This document shows, piece after piece, positions 11,441 to 24,622 of a stretch of 64,000 nt of DNA. The notes under the pieces are model-generated. The model did no database searches. It saw nothing but the letters and a program-made list of their open reading frames with translations, and was not told the DNA's origin. Source of the DNA: Austropuccinia psidii (taxonomy: Eukaryota; Basidiomycota; Pucciniomycetes; Pucciniales; Sphaerophragmiaceae). Made by a program: the position numbers and the translations under genes. Location of the stretch: assembly GCA_023105745.1 (NCBI GenBank), contig JALGQZ010000001.1:54816937-54880936 (forward strand), in the 5' to 3' direction. Position 1 is the stretch's first letter. The number at the start of each line of letters is the position of its first letter.

Positions 11441-14282
11441 ATACGATCCCCCCAAGCACCAAAACAACAAACTCTTGAGGTATTTGGGCCAGGCTTTTCA
11501 GGATACAATGAGTGGAAATCCTTGACAAGGTCTGGTGAGTTGGTGAGGTTGAAAGTTGGTTCCCAAGTTGTTCTCTCTGGGTCTTCACTGAATCCTTTCT
11601 GCCCTAAAAGATACCATAATTTAGCTGTTCAAAGTTTTGAGTCCAGAACCTGAGCCACTTTCCATTCTTCTTCCTCCTCCACTAGGATTGGTGGTGGTGG
11701 CACTTCATTTTGATTTGGAATACTTGAATTCTTGACTGGTTCTAGTAATGACACAAGGAAGACAGGGTGAACTGGTTTCCATTGCAAAGGAAACTTGAGG
11801 TGATATGCATGGCTTACAATCTTTTTCAAGACTTCAAAGGGTCCCAACCATCTTTATGAAAGCTTCTTGATGGGTCTTGTAGTCTTGATATTCTTGGAGG
11901 CTAGGCATACTTTGTCCCCAGGTTGAAAATCAGGTGGTATTGTTGTATTTCTATCTGCATAATTCTTGAATCTCCTTATTCCTGACTGTAATTCTTCTTT
12001 GACTACTTGCTGTACTTATTGGAGTTTTTTTTGATAACTTTCCAGAAGGTGATTCTTGAGAAATATGGATTGAGTCAAAGCTGAGATGTCTGCCATAAAT
12101 GGTGAAAAAGGTGATTACTTTCTTAATGAGTGTTCTGCATTATTATAGGCAAATTCAGCCAGAAGGAGCCAGGTGTTCCAGTAATCTTGAAGGTACCTGA
12201 CATACATCCAAAGATACTGTTCTAGAATCTGGTTTACCCTCTCTGTGTATCCATCTGTTTTAGGATGAAATGCAATTGAAATTTCACTTGATATCTTGAG
12301 CTGCTGACATAATTGGGTCCAAAATGATGAAAAAATAGAGATCCTTTATCACTAACAATACGGGCTGGGAGACCATGTTTGGAAAATACATTGTTAATAG
12401 AGACTTGAGCTAAGTCCAGGGCAGTGATTGTTCCAAAAGCTGGAATGAAGATTGCAATTCTTGAGAACCTGTGCACAACTACTAAGATTGCATCAAAGTT
12501 TTTTGACAAAGGCAATTGAGTGATAAAGTCCATTTATAATGAATTCCAAGTACAAAATGGAATTTGAAGAGGTTTGAGTAATCCAAACTTCTTATGATGA
12601 ATTTTCTTGTTTCTTGAACATTGCTGACATGAGGACACATATTCCTTAATGAATTGATTCATGCCATCCCAATAAAAATCCCTCTTAATGAGCTTGAGGG
12701 TCTTCTCCTGGACAGGATAACCAGTTAATGGTGAATCATGATGCTTTTGAAGAATATTGAGTTGGATTTCTTCATTTCTGGGGATTACCACTCTATCTTT
12801 GGATAACAATAGCTTGGATTGAGGCTCAAGAGAATAATCTGAAACTGATTCACCTCTTGCTAGTTTGTTGAGTATTTCCTTGTTGCCTTTCTCTTTCCAT
12901 ACTTCTTTTTGAATTTGATCAACTAAATCTGAGAATATTTTAACCTTGATTGAGAAGGATATTGACTCTTGAATTCCATCTCGCTTGATTACTTGATGAA
13001 AATTCTCAGGGTTCTTGTTGATGAAGTCCACCCCTGGCTCTGGGTACATGTCATCCCAAAGTGACAAGGCATCTGGTAAAGTGGCCAGCCAGCCTGAGTG
13101 GTAAGTGATAGTGAGATGGAACTCAGAAAGAAATTCAGCCCAATGGACCTGACAACAAGTAAGAACTTGGGGAGAAATGAAACACTGAAGAGAAAAATGG
13201 TCTGTCAAGGCCTCAAAAGGATTGGAAAGAGAAAGAAGGAAAGTCCTCCAGTGCTTGAGAGCCCAAACTATGCCAAGGAGTTTGTTTTTAGTAATTTTTA
13301 TAGTTCAGCTCAGCTGGGAGAAGCTTGCAACTGTCAAATGCAATGGTATACTTTCCTAAGTCATTCACCTGACTCAGTACAGCACCCAAGGCATAATAAG
13401 AAGCATCAGTCTTTAGAATAGTTTTTAGAGAGGGATTGAAATGAGAAAGGATAGGAGCAGTGGTGAAAGCTTCTTTGAGTATTTGAAACTTACTAAGAGC
13501 TTACTCATTGAAGATAAAAAGAGATTCTTTTTTGAGGAGGGAAGTGAGAGCAGTGATTTTTTGAGTAATGTTTAATTAAACAATGATAGAAATTGGCAAA
13601 GACAAGAAAGGATTGAAGGGCTTTGATGTTCTTGAGCTGTGGCCAATTGAGGATTTCCTGAACTTTTGAAGAATCCATCTTGAGGCCATCACTTGAAACA
13701 ACATAGCCCAAGTATTCCACACTTGAGCTATGTAATACACACTTCAAGGCTTTGGAAAACAAATTATTCTGCCTCAGTCTTTGCAGGAAAGAGGCCACAT
13801 TTTTGACATGTTCCTCCTGAGAACTTGGAAATACCATGATCTCATCTAAATATACTACAACAAAAATGTCCAAGAAATCTGCAAATATATCATGCACAAG
13901 ATTTTGGAAAGAAGCAGGAACATTGGTAAGCCCAAATGGCATGAGAACATACTCATAACTACCATATTTGGTTCTAAAGGCAGCTATGTTCTCATCTCCC
14001 TCTTTGATTCTCAGGAGCTTATATGCACCATGCAGATCTATCATGGAGATGATAGTGGAACCATTGAATAGGGTAAGAAGCTGGTTCATAGGAGGAAAAG
14101 GATACCTGTTCTTCCTAGTGACAGCATTGAGTTTGCATTAGTAAAAACAAAAACACAGGCTACCATCCTTTTTCTTAACAAAAAGGACAGGTGCTCCTGT
14201 TGAAGGAGAGCTTGGCCTTATGAAACCTTTCTCTAAATTCTCTGAAATGTAGGTCCATATGAGGCTGTTTCAATGTTTTCTT
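11440..14282 (-). pseudogene. Element G pol relic (Ty3/Gypsy, chromodomain)
   Basis: Minus-strand pol in the order RT, RNase H, integrase, chromodomain. RT begins near 14270 with [15 protein letters not shown]. The palm lies at 13505-14089, with the active site reading YLDEI (13840-13854) rather than YxDD. RNase H end and the integrase HHCC finger (DFYWDGMNQFIKEYVSSCQQC) lie at 12534-13208. The integrase core is at 12234-12533 (MDFITQLPLSKNF, SDKGS), followed by [19 protein letters not shown]. The C-terminal SH3-like part is at 11629-11847. A chromodomain (QKGFSEDPERTTWEP) follows near 11520-11590. Frameshifts and stops separate all of these. Gag and protease are missing: the sequence switches to element H leader at about 14285. 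Confidence 0.8.
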
Positions 14283-14284
14283 GT

Positions 14285-14526
14285 CTTACCACGTTGTCCG
14301 AAACAAAAATTATTGAAAAAACCAAATAATTAAGTAAAAAAAAGAATATTTTCAAAAAGAAATGAAAATATAAGCCTCACTTATGATATGAAAAAAAATT
14401 ATTTTTTATGGATTTTTTGATTATAAATATTTTTTATATGTTTTTAAATTTTTCAATATAAGAAAAAAGATTTAAAAAGAGTAAAAAAATATGTCACAGG
14501 TAAAATATCACGGCTGGGCCCCCCAA
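14285..14526 (-). mobile_element. Element H leader with PBS remnant
   Basis: AT-rich leader adjoining the H LTR, related to the E and D leaders (for example CAACGTGGTAAGACAAG near 14290, like the E and D segments with a CACGTGG core). The primer-binding-site remnant at 14507-14525 reads TGGGGGGCCCAGCCGTGAT on the minus strand, a variant of the site in elements 1 and E. The rest of H is absent; element G sequence follows directly. Confidence 0.55.
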
Positions 14527-16345
14527 TGTAAGGTGTGGATATGAAACTTTGATTAAAAATCAAGTACTTTTCCTGTCCTCAAAATTTGTATAAGGTAAAA
14601 ATCAATTAAAAATAGTAAGAAATATTATTTTTAAGAGGAAACACGCCAAATTTATTGTTTATAACTTTATTAGTAGAAAACAATAATATTATAAAAATTT
14701 ATTGTTTTACCAACAATAAAAATTTATCCAAAAAATACTCCACAAGAGATATTTTGAGGCTACAAAAGAAATTTCTTCAAGAGCAATTTCAATTGGAATT
14801 AATTGAGCAATGAACTGCAAGCAATTAATTAAAGAACAAAGTCTTTAAATATAACATTAAAGAGAAAACACACCCAAAAGTGACCAGAGTGAATTTGGAA
14901 ACAAAGTGACAAAGTTTACAGTGATGAAAGATGCTTTAATGCACTTTTGGGGTGGTTCAGGGGTAAAAATGATTATAAGAGTTACAAACAATGATTATAA
15001 TTATTTTTTCAAGTGGTTAAAAAGAATAAAATGATTTAAAAAAGGTGGTTGGAATCTGTTATTGATTGGTTTAACAGTGTTTAAACTAATTAATAAAAGG
15101 AAAAGATTCTAACATGAAGAGAAAAGTGGGGCAAAGAAGATATTCTTTTATAGCCATCAATTTTCTTACTCCAAAAGTAAACTTTACTCTTGTCAGTCGT
15201 GAAAAACATTCTGACAACAGAAAAGCCAATTATGGCATCATTGAACCCTGGTTTGGACCAAAAAAGGGCTGGTTTAAGCCATTTTTAGCCATTTTAGACC
15301 CTTAAATCAGCCATTACTATAGAAATACCTTGTCTAGAGCCTTCAAAACACGTCAGAATGTGTGTAAGAGGCGTAGAAACCAGTTTAAACTGTTTTTACT
15401 ATCATTGTTTCATCTTAAGGGTAGTTTTACCCTCTTGGCAACAGCTAAAACTACCCCAGTTGGTATGAAAACCTCATCATCAATTGAGTCCACAGACCCT
15501 GTAGCTCAATTCCAGGCCAAAAGTGATGAACTTTTGTGTGAATTGTGACTTCCCACGCCTGTCAGAAAGGATTTTGGGGGTCTGGCTCCCCCTTAGAGCT
15601 AGAGTTCCTTTTCCCCCCCAATTATAATCTTTCCAATTTATTTTTTCCTCTAATTCCTCATCATGTATTATACTTATAATTTACATATGTAATTCAATTG
15701 AATTGTACAGTAAAATACAGTAATAATTGACACCTCATATGTAAATCAAAGTTCACTTATGTAATACACGCGCACATTTTGACATTTCAATTGAATTCAA
15801 TTGAAAATACTTCAATTCCTCATAACTTCTAAACTAAACACAACACCTCAATTTTAACACAAAATTGATGGTTAACACCACATGTGGTGTGAATTAAATT
15901 AGAGTTTTGAGGATTTTCCACTTTTGTATTGAAAATACTAAAAACTCAATTTAAGCTTATTTAGAGTTGAGTTACAAAAATCTCACTTAGAGGTGACCCC
16001 ACCTAATTTTTTATGAGGAATCAAATGGTGAAATAATTTTTATATGTTTATTTATTGGATAAAAAGTTATAATAATTTTTATTTAACTTTTTTCCAAATT
16101 TATTTAATTTTTTACAATTCTATTCAAAATTCATTTTTACTTTAATTTTTTCAAGTATAAATGTAATTTTACAATTTCAAAATTTCATGTAATTTTATTT
16201 TTAAATTGTAATTAAATTTTTAATTTTATATTTATATTTTGATTTTTATTTTAATAATATAAATAAAGTTATTTTATTTATATTTATATGTTAATTTTGT
16301 ATTTTGTGGTCTTTTGGGTATATGAAATTGCCTCTAAGGCTCACA
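14527..16345 (-). repeat. 5' LTR of element H (E/D group)
   Basis: On the minus strand it starts TGTGAGCCTTAGAGGCAAT and ends ATATCCACACCTTACA, followed directly by the H primer-binding site. It is therefore the 5' LTR of a minus-strand element whose body is almost wholly lost. The right end abuts a small A-type LTR at an internal position (GATTTTCATGGG), so H inserted into that small LTR. No matching target duplication can be seen because the left end is gone. Divergence from the E LTR is high, implying age. Confidence 0.7.
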
Positions 16346-16648
16346 GATTTTCATGGGAATAATTGATGATTGAATTGTTTCTGTTGTATACAGGTCCTTT
16401 AAAGCTGTACAGGAGGTTTGGTGGTATTGAGTAATCATAGAGTTTCAGGATGGTGTATCCAGACTGTATTGGGTAATTCCAACCTGTACAGAAGTTGACA
16501 GGCTGTATTGATGAACCAGACTCTATGCATGTTTCAGCAAGGAAGATTTCTTAAACTGAATGCTGATACAAACAGTGGACGTTCTGTTTTGAGGTGTTTT
16601 AGTGGGTGTAAGTATGAACACTGTTACCTATGATTAGTGGTTGTTACA
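16346..16648 (+). repeat. Truncated second copy of the small A-type LTR
   Basis: Closely related to 8351-8664: same TTTCATG, ATTGATGATTGAATTG, GTTTCAGGAT, TGTATTGATGAACCAGA and TGGTTGTTACA blocks with scattered differences. The first 30 or so bases are missing, replaced by the end of the H LTR. Element D sequence begins within about 35 bp on the right. Same orientation as the copy at 8319. Confidence 0.7.
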
Positions 16649-16679
16649 GAAGGATGTAGTGCAGAACCAGAAAAAAACA

Positions 16680-19600
16680 AATATTTTTTCAAGGAAATTT
16701 TCATATTTACTTGTACTATTTGTTTTAAGACTCTTTCAAGTATTTTCAGATTATTTACTCAAGCTTAATAGAAGACTATGATATCATCAACGTAGATCAT
16801 TGGTCATTCCTCTGATAGTCCTTCAGGGAATATCATATTCATCATTCTTTGACAATGGGAAGGTGTATCTTTTATATCAAAAGGCATTCTCAGGTATTCA
16901 TACATGCCACAGTGGTTGTAGGTTTGTGAAACTTTCTTTTAAGACATTGTGGTAAAAATACATTAGAGAATCCATGGCTGTAATGAGCTTAGCCTGTGAA
17001 AATTGTGTTAATGTCTCATGGATTCTAGGTATTGGATATCTGTAAAGCATGGTATAGCTCTTGAAAGCTCCAAAATCCCCTAACATCCATGAATTACCAT
17101 TTTGCCTAGTTATAATGAGAGGTGTAGTAACCTCCACCTGCACATTGTTTCCTACTTTCCTCAAAGCCCCTAGGTCCATTGATTCTTTAATGTGTACCTC
17201 TACAGCTTCTCAGGCTCTTGAGGTGTATAAGGCTTTTCTACATTTAAAATAATGTATAATACATGTTTAAAAATAGTACCTAGTGGTTCCTTGTCAGTTG
17301 CAAAGGAACGTTTATACTTATATAAGAGATTGACGAATCTTTATGTCACATCTCAAATTAATCCTTCCTCCTTTGGTTGTTCACTTATGAATAAATGTTT
17401 TTCTGTGCTTGTCTCTTCATTCTTTATAGCTGTAATTTGTTTCTTATTAAATTGCTAAGTAATCATTTCCAATTATAAAATGTTTACTGGGAAAGGCAAC
17501 CATTATTACAAACTCCACTTTGAATGTTATACATTGAGATGGATGTGGGGAAATCAATATTAAATAAATTTTTCCAAGTGGATTAATTCTTTCAGCTGCA
17601 CTACTAAATTGAGACCCCCGTATTGGTATAGGGTTGTCTTCTCAATATGGTATTAGTATTGGTAAATGTTTTTTCCAACACAGTAGCAGCATGCCACTGT
17701 GTCGAGATTTATCCTTGCCTCTTCATTTCTTAACATAACAATAGTTTTAATTGATTTTACAGCTGTATATCCCATTCCTCTTTCAGGTTTGGATGTATGA
17801 AAGTTGGAATCTTGTATATTTGTGGGAAATGTATCAGATGTGTTAACTTGTGGTAAAGTTGAGTTTATATCCAGTAATTCATATATTAAATCAATTTTAT
17901 AGATTTTTGTATTAAAGTTTTTGATCTAAGCACTTTTGGAGGTTTCTTATTGTTCAGTATTGCTTTCAGAATAATATTCTTCTTCTTTGTCATTGTGATC
18001 TTCTGTTTCCACAATTTCATTTATTTTTTCCTTCTGAAAACAATTATTAGCTAAGTGTCCAATACCACCACATTCATGAAATTCTCATTTTTCATTAGTG
18101 TTATTGTGTTTGAAAGATTTTTTGGTTTTTATCTTCCAATGAATGGTTTTTTGGAGCTTATTATGTCCAACTGTTTCCATTTTCTGCCAAATTTGGCTCT
18201 TTTCACCATACCTTCCAGTAAACTAATGTATTTGGTGTGGAATATTGTTCTATACACCTAATTCTCAGGCAATGTTCCAGATCTCTTCCACAATTTCTGA
18301 TTATTTTCATATTCACCATTCTCTGTGACATTTCTGAATATCATACATTTAGTCCTCAACTTTCTGAAAGATTAAAGTGAAAGGTCTATCTTTGTATGGG
18401 TCAAAGAATGAGTTTCCAAATGAATTTTCTATTTTATACCCCCAGGCATCAGTTTCCCACTTGTTGATTATTTCATTTTTCCACAAAGATCAGGATCTTC
18501 TTCCATTTGCTTCTCTTATGTCATGAAACCGTTGTTTTGCTGATTGATCAAATAAAAAATTGAATCTTGCAGTGATTAATTCATCTGGTAGCCCATAATA
18601 TTCTTGAAACATGTCAATTGTTTTAATGAATTACATGTGGTCATATTCTCCTTCACCTTTGGATGTTGGCCATTCTTTAAGTTTAGGTGATTCTTTCATT
18701 AAGACTCTCTTTTTGTACTCATGACTTAATTCTTACATGAAGGGATTTTTTATTTCCTCTTTTGGATTAACTGGGATTCTTCTTTGGGAAAATGAGGTGT
18801 ATAATGTTTCTTATTTAACCTAGCCTCATTTACTTTATCCATTTTCTCAGTAATAAGGTTGATTCCACTTTGAATATCATCCTTGAGATTAATTATTGCT
18901 TCATGACTCCTTTCTACATTTTGTAGAAGTAGTTTTTGGTGTGAAGATGTCTTTTCTTCAAATGTTTCAACACAAATGGAAAATTTGTTTGATATTTCTG
19001 TTAAGGTTTCAACACTTTGGTCATAATTGTTTGTTGAAGTTTTTTCTTTGACATTTTTTATGTACTTATGAAACTATTTTTTTCCATTTATTAATTCTTT
19101 TTTATTTCCAATTAAAAGCTTTGGTTTATTATTCTCAATCATAAAATTAATATCTTCTTTTTCTTTTTTATTTTGTTTAAAAATCTTTTTGGATTGTTGG
19201 TATCGCGTAACTAGGGGAGTATGGTCTCTTCCAGTTCTTTTTCTTTTTCTTTGTCCCTCCTTGGGATGTTTGTTAGCTTTCAGCTTGCTGGTAATAGCTA
19301 CTGGGGCTTCTTCCTTGCGTGCCCCTTTCTTGTTGTTGTGCCCTCACTTTATCCTTTTGATTCAAGGTTTGGATGATAGTGGATTCCATTGACTTGAAAT
19401 TTTCACTATTTCCTCCTCCTTCAGGAGGAGTTCATCACTCTTTGGTCAGCTTTTGGAAGAACTTTCTTTTCTTTGTCTTTGTAGACTGTATAATTCTGCT
19501 CTTACTGGCTTATGTATATGGGTGTTTGAGCCCTGTGAATAGGATTTGTCTCTGTTTGAATGACTCATACTTAGTTCTCATGCAGGATCAGAGATAATGG

Positions 19601-20404
19601 GCATTTCATGGACTTGCCTTTGGCATATGGCATGCCCTTTGTGGATTATTTTCCACTGGGAATTTGCCCTTTCTTCTCCCTTCTTAAAATCATTTCTACT
19701 TCTCAGTCCACCTCCATCTGATTGGATGGAGTACTGGTAATGTCTTCCAGTAGTCATGGGAAAACTAAAGAGACCATAAAAATAAATCAGAAAAATGCTT
19801 CAAAAATTCTTGTTTATGGCAATATAAGAGAGGTACTCACCTTCAGAGTCCTGGAATACCCAATGTCTTGGGTCTTCTTTTCATATTTACAACTTGTATT
19901 GGAGAACTTTGGCAATTTTCTTCCACCAATCTTTTAATAGTGGTTTGGCTAACCTCCGTTGGGCTGTCTTAAAACCCTAAAAAAGTGAATTCAAGTCTTT
20001 TTATAAAGATATGGCAATTTCAATGTAAAAATTTCTTTTATATCTTTTTATGTAAGAGAAATTAGTAGAAAAAGAATTTTTTTAATTTTTAATTTATGAA
20101 AAATAAAATTAATAAGATTCTTTTGAGGCAAATTATGATATAGATCTATATTTTTTATTCATAAATATCTAATTCAATTACTAGAGTCACCAAAAGAAAA
20201 ATTGTGCAAGTCTAAGGTGGCAAAAAACCACGCTCAAGACAGTATAATTACTGTTAAAATGCCTCAATAGTCTTTAACATAAATAAATATAAAATTATTA
20301 TATAATAACATTTTTATAAATAGAATTAATTATTGAATAAGCCAAATTAGAATCTTTTTATATGGTGTTTTGAGTAAATATCACATCCATGATGCCAAAT
20401 TAAA
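16680..20404 (-). pseudogene. Element D gag-RT relic, 3'-truncated
   Basis: Decayed minus-strand relative of element E. Starting at the LTR side it has a leader, a first gag exon ending GACTCTGAAG before GTGAGT at about 19849 (candidate splice donor), and the WNPLSSKP segment (19380-19430). It then has a coiled-coil-rich gag segment, a capsid relic and zinc-knuckle and protease-region pieces, and finally RT at 16898-17179 ([27 protein letters not shown]). Relative to E it lacks the stretch joining the basic region to the coiled coil (junction about 19180). The element stops inside RT near 16683, so RNase H, integrase and the 3' LTR are absent. Many stops and frame changes. Confidence 0.75.
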
Positions 20405-22157
20405 TGTCTGACTATGAAGCTATAAGTAAAAATTATTAAAATTTGACTTATTGTAGTCGTAATTTCCTAATTTTAAATGAATAATAAGGTTAGAAATGAC
20501 TATAATTATGGTGTAAAAATATCTATATTATTGAAAAAGGATAAAATAATATAAGCTATATTATAGGAATGATAGAATAAGATAAATATATTTATGGCAA
20601 TTCATTATTGTTACAAACATATGATAAATGTGTGGAAAACTGTTTTTTAACAATAAAAAACAATTTATAACAGTAAAATTACAAATATTTAGGCTATATA
20701 TTAACATAAGTACTATTCATATCAAGAATAATAAGAAAGTGAAAATAGCTTATTTAAACACTTAATATTATAATATAAAATGTTTTTATGCATGAGAATG
20801 TAAATAAAACTCATTTAAATTGTATTTAAAATAAAAAATAGAGATAATTACAAACTTTACTTTTTGTATGTAGATTTATATATTTTTAAATTAACTTAAC
20901 AAGACAAATATAATATTGGAGTAAGCATTTCAAAGCTAGTGATTGTTATATATAGATCTTTGATATTTAATAATATAATATTTTTCTATCTAAAGAATAA
21001 ATAAATTACCTTTTATTTAATGTTTATTTTCTCTGATGCACCTGAGGGGGAAACCAAGGAAGAAGAGGTCCTTTTATAGTAAATATCCTTCCTTATACTT
21101 ACTGAATACCTTTTTATTAGACATTTAATGATGATATCCACTTAATTTAATCAAACATTTATGTTTTTTTAATTATTAAATCATCATTAAACTTTTTCAT
21201 GCCCTTATTACACCATTTTTTAGAGTTATCACTTTAGCTCCAATTTGATGACATCATAAGCTTGCTAAATTATATTCTTATGGATCATAGAAGTTTTAAT
21301 CATAAAAGACTGATATCCACCATATTTACCTCTTAGTCAACTTTTAAACCTAAAATAAGATTAGAGTTATTGAGAAAAAATAATAATTTTTAAGCCTTAA
21401 CCTTAACTCTTAATAAATTTGTGGTTATTCATTCTAAAGAAATTCAGGGGGTTAATTGTGATAGCTTTACATGTTTCTACCAAGTTGAAAACAGGATTTC
21501 ATTTCATCATTAAAACACTATTTTTCGTGATTTACCTTGTAGCTCCTCATTTCTGTCCAAACTTACCATTTTGGACTGCAAACCATGATTTAATAGGGTT
21601 ATACCTGGAATATAATGATGAAACGTATATCTTTATTCACATAGAAGCTTTTAACATCTTAATTTCCATATGATTTTAAGGTTGGATCATTTTCACCTCA
21701 AGTTGTCAACAGATATTGCTAGCTTTCCCAATATCCCATTATAACTTTTAACCCTGTTTATCACTTTCCAAATAAAGCTGGTAACTTGATTAATAAAGTT
21801 TTCTTCTGCTAACAGTATTTATTGATCAACCCTTCATCATGTATAGCTCAAAAGATATGGGTTAAAACCATGAATATATGCACTTTTCATAAAAGTGCAT
21901 ATATACAGGTTATCTTAGTAAGTGTTGGGCTTACAGGTATGAAAGAAAATATTCATAGATTTAGTCTTTGATTGGAATTAAACGGTGAAACTTATTTTAC
22001 CTGTTTATCAATTTGATTTAAGATAATCAATAATTTAGGTTTTTTTTGGCATTTTTACTTATTTTGAGATTACAATTTCCATTATTATTATCAAAAGAAG
22101 TTTTTAAAGAAGTTTTGCTATGTTTTAAAATATGGGTTCATATCTCAAAGTCTCAAA
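20405..22157 (-). repeat. 5' LTR of element D
   Basis: About 1753 bp. On the plus strand it begins TGTCTGACTATGAAGC (mutated from TGTAAGGTTTGACTATG) and ends TATCTCAAAGTCTCAAA (E: CTCAAAGGCTCACA). It contains a TATA box on the minus strand (TATAAAAGG, 21070-21078), a Pol II promoter candidate. It also contains a perfect hairpin, 14-bp arms with a 3-nt loop, at 21874-21904, and a degraded copy of the second group palindrome near 20637-20665. Its primer-binding site is no longer recognisable. Confidence 0.75.
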
Positions 22158-22162
22158 TACTC

Positions 22163-22676
22163 TCTCTCCCCACAATAACCAAACTTCAAAAAAATAGACT
22201 GGAATAAGAGATTCATAAACAGAAATTCCCACCTACCTTCATATTGAAAGGGTCCAAACATTCTGCAGAGCTCCTTCATTAATTGAGGCTTCCAAATCAT
22301 TTGATAATTAGATTTCAAATAAGGATCCATTTCTGAGAAGGTAGGAGGAGTCTGTTTGGATGAGGTTGTAACGGAAAGTTAGATTTATTACTCAGCCCTT
22401 GCATCCCAAGCTGAGGCCAAATAAGGTATATTTTCCTAACATAAAAGGAATTTGGCTTTTTATTATAGAATATAGTCTGTAGGAAATCTCTCAGACATCC
22501 AATATGGAAATTTGAGGCCCATAAAATTGGTCTACTTCTGCTATACATCAGCTTTGGAATCTTGAGAAGTGGCCAGGAACTGGGCCATCTGCTTAAGTAT
22601 TTACAAAGGATCAAGGTTAGAATCAAAGGTAGGATCATCAGCCTTGATGAAAGGTTTTCTCTCAGGTACTTCATCT
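22163..22676 (-). pseudogene. Relic K, 3' part (unidentified, spliced gene or gag)
   Basis: Continues relic K from 32975-33250 across the element 1 insertion: KSGKDEVPERKPF reads through once one TTCCC copy and the element are removed. Coding-like text includes KADDPTFDSNLDPL, ILKQMAQFLATSQDSKADV and NFMGLKFPYWMSERFPT. In-frame stops TAA and TAG stand where Gln would restore the frame. A second open frame at 22145-22330 ends at a candidate donor (FQYEG, GAAG before GTAGGTGGG, about 22242). Product unknown; it may be the gag of a different retroelement or a host gene. Confidence 0.45.
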
Positions 22677-22681
22677 TTCCC

Positions 22682-24602
22682 TGTGAGCCTTGAGGTATAT
22701 TTTACATACCCAAATAGGCCACAATTATCTTAAAAATAAATTTTGAATTATGCAAAACTCATAAGTCATGCATATATCCAAAATTCATCATTTTCAATTT
22801 CAGAAAAGATGAATAACTTTTTATTGAGTAAGTAAATCCATGGATTTAAGACCAGATTTGGATTCTACACAAAAATTCACCTAGGGTAGCCCCATAGAGT
22901 GAATAAGCTCAATTTAAGTATTTGAGGTGGTAAAATGGAAAATACTTCAATACCACATCATTAATACCACATAAAAGATCCGTGAAAATTTTTGTTTTTC
23001 TTGATTTTTAGCCAAAATAATGGGAAAGTGAAAAATCCCATGTTACATATACACTAAAAATAGTGTTATGCATGTTTTGAGCACTTAATATCATGGTATT
23101 CCTACATGGACTTTTGGTACACCCATAGTGGATATCTCACTTTAAGCTTAATTTTCTATTTTTACGTGAAAAATAAGTAAGGGGGACAAAAGACATCAAA
23201 GAGAGCCAGGGTACCCAACTTCTGAGGCCTCAGAGGCATGGATAGCTCCAGAGCATGAATCCATGGCTCATCTTAGCCCAACTGGTAAACTAAAACTCTT
23301 TGGGAACTTGGTTACCAAGTTACACCTACTGTAATCATAAGAAAATAGCAAATAACCTGCTATTTTGACGTGCCAAGGAGGTAATGAGCTACTTAGACTC
23401 CTGTAACCATGTCAATTCTTGATGACTTTCCATTACTAGACCCTAAAAGAGTAATTAAAACCCTTTTGGGACATATATTCATTGATTTACCTCATAGCAA
23501 CCAGCAAAATACTGCTATTTGCAATTCTACGTAGAAATGAGGTAAAAACTTCAAAAATTCATTAAAAATACAATTCTTAATGAATCTTTCTGAAACTTGC
23601 AGGACTGATAGAGAACTGTATTATATATGGTAAAACCAAAAAGAATTATGGTTTTACTAGTAAAATTCAAAGTTTTACTTACAGTCCATTTTTGACCATT
23701 CTACGTGAAACACTGAATCTTCAAAAATTCACAGTAATTACAACCTGTGATGAAATTGGCAATAACATTGATAACTTTGAGAAATCAATTATTATTTTAG
23801 AATAAAAGAAGATTTAAAGATGTTACTCCTTTTATTCTTAACCATATTGGGGTTGGTAGTCATGTAAAAGCATCAATTAAGTAATTATGATAATCTTACG
23901 TGACAACTGATGATGCAATCAATAATACAAAAAGGTTTATTGTTTTCTCACTCACTGGTTTTTCCGTTTGCTCCATGGCATGCCTCTGTGAGCTGTTGTT
24001 GACTTAAAAGAGGCCTCCTCTTGCTGTTTTTTCCAAGAATCATCTTATCAATTTATTAAATCATTATTACCAACAAGTAAGTATTAGCTACAGCTATTCT
24101 TAAGTGTTTTAAATCTTTCAGAATCAACCAGAAAGACGTGAAATCATAGAATCCAACTATATATTGTTGTAAAACTGTTATAAATCCTTTTGATCCCTTA
24201 AATCCACAATTCCACATCAAATTTCTCTACTTTTATCTATCAATAAGTTCTTTGGAGTATTAGTGAGTCATTTATCTTTAATTCTTAAAGTTTTTCTCTA
24301 GTAATAGTTTTCTTCAAGAATTATCTTTATAATTATTCTTGTGAAAGAAAATTATATATTAAAATAATTTTATTATTTTAATAAAAGAAGTTTTTATTAT
24401 TAAATTCTTCTTGTAATTGATTCTTGTAGACAATTACTGCTCACTGTTATAATCACTAGTAGTGTATAACACGTGAAAGAAATAATTTTATAATTATTTG
24501 ATTGTGGTTATAATAATTTTTTATTATTATATTTCATACGAACAGACATAGTACTGTTGATTAATAGTAATATTATCATCAGTTTCATAGTCACATCTTA
24601 CA
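22682..24602 (+). repeat. Element 1 5' LTR
   Basis: Starts TGTGAGCCTTGAGG and ends CATAGTCACATCTTACA, 1921 bp, exactly the same length as the 3' copy. The ends resemble those of the E LTR, but most of the body differs. A TATA-like TTAAAAGAGG lies near 24005, a weak core-promoter candidate. Confidence 0.92.
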
Positions 24603-24604
24603 TT

Positions 24605-24622
24605 TGGGGGCCTGGCCGTGTT
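24605..24622 (+). other. Primer-binding site of element 1
   Basis: TGGGGGCCTGGCCGTGTT, two bases after the LTR end. The same TGGGGGCCTGGCCGTG core stands at the matching place in element E. It starts with TGG, as expected for pairing with a tRNA CCA end. Its complement has a C where tRNA position 61 would fall and an acceptor stem GGCCTGG, with C as discriminator base. The primer tRNA is not identified; self-priming is an alternative. Confidence 0.65.

Noticed and set aside
24605..24622. Naming the primer tRNA (Pro suggested by the C discriminator base)
   Set aside because: No tRNA set is available to compare and the acceptor sequence does not match any I can state with confidence.
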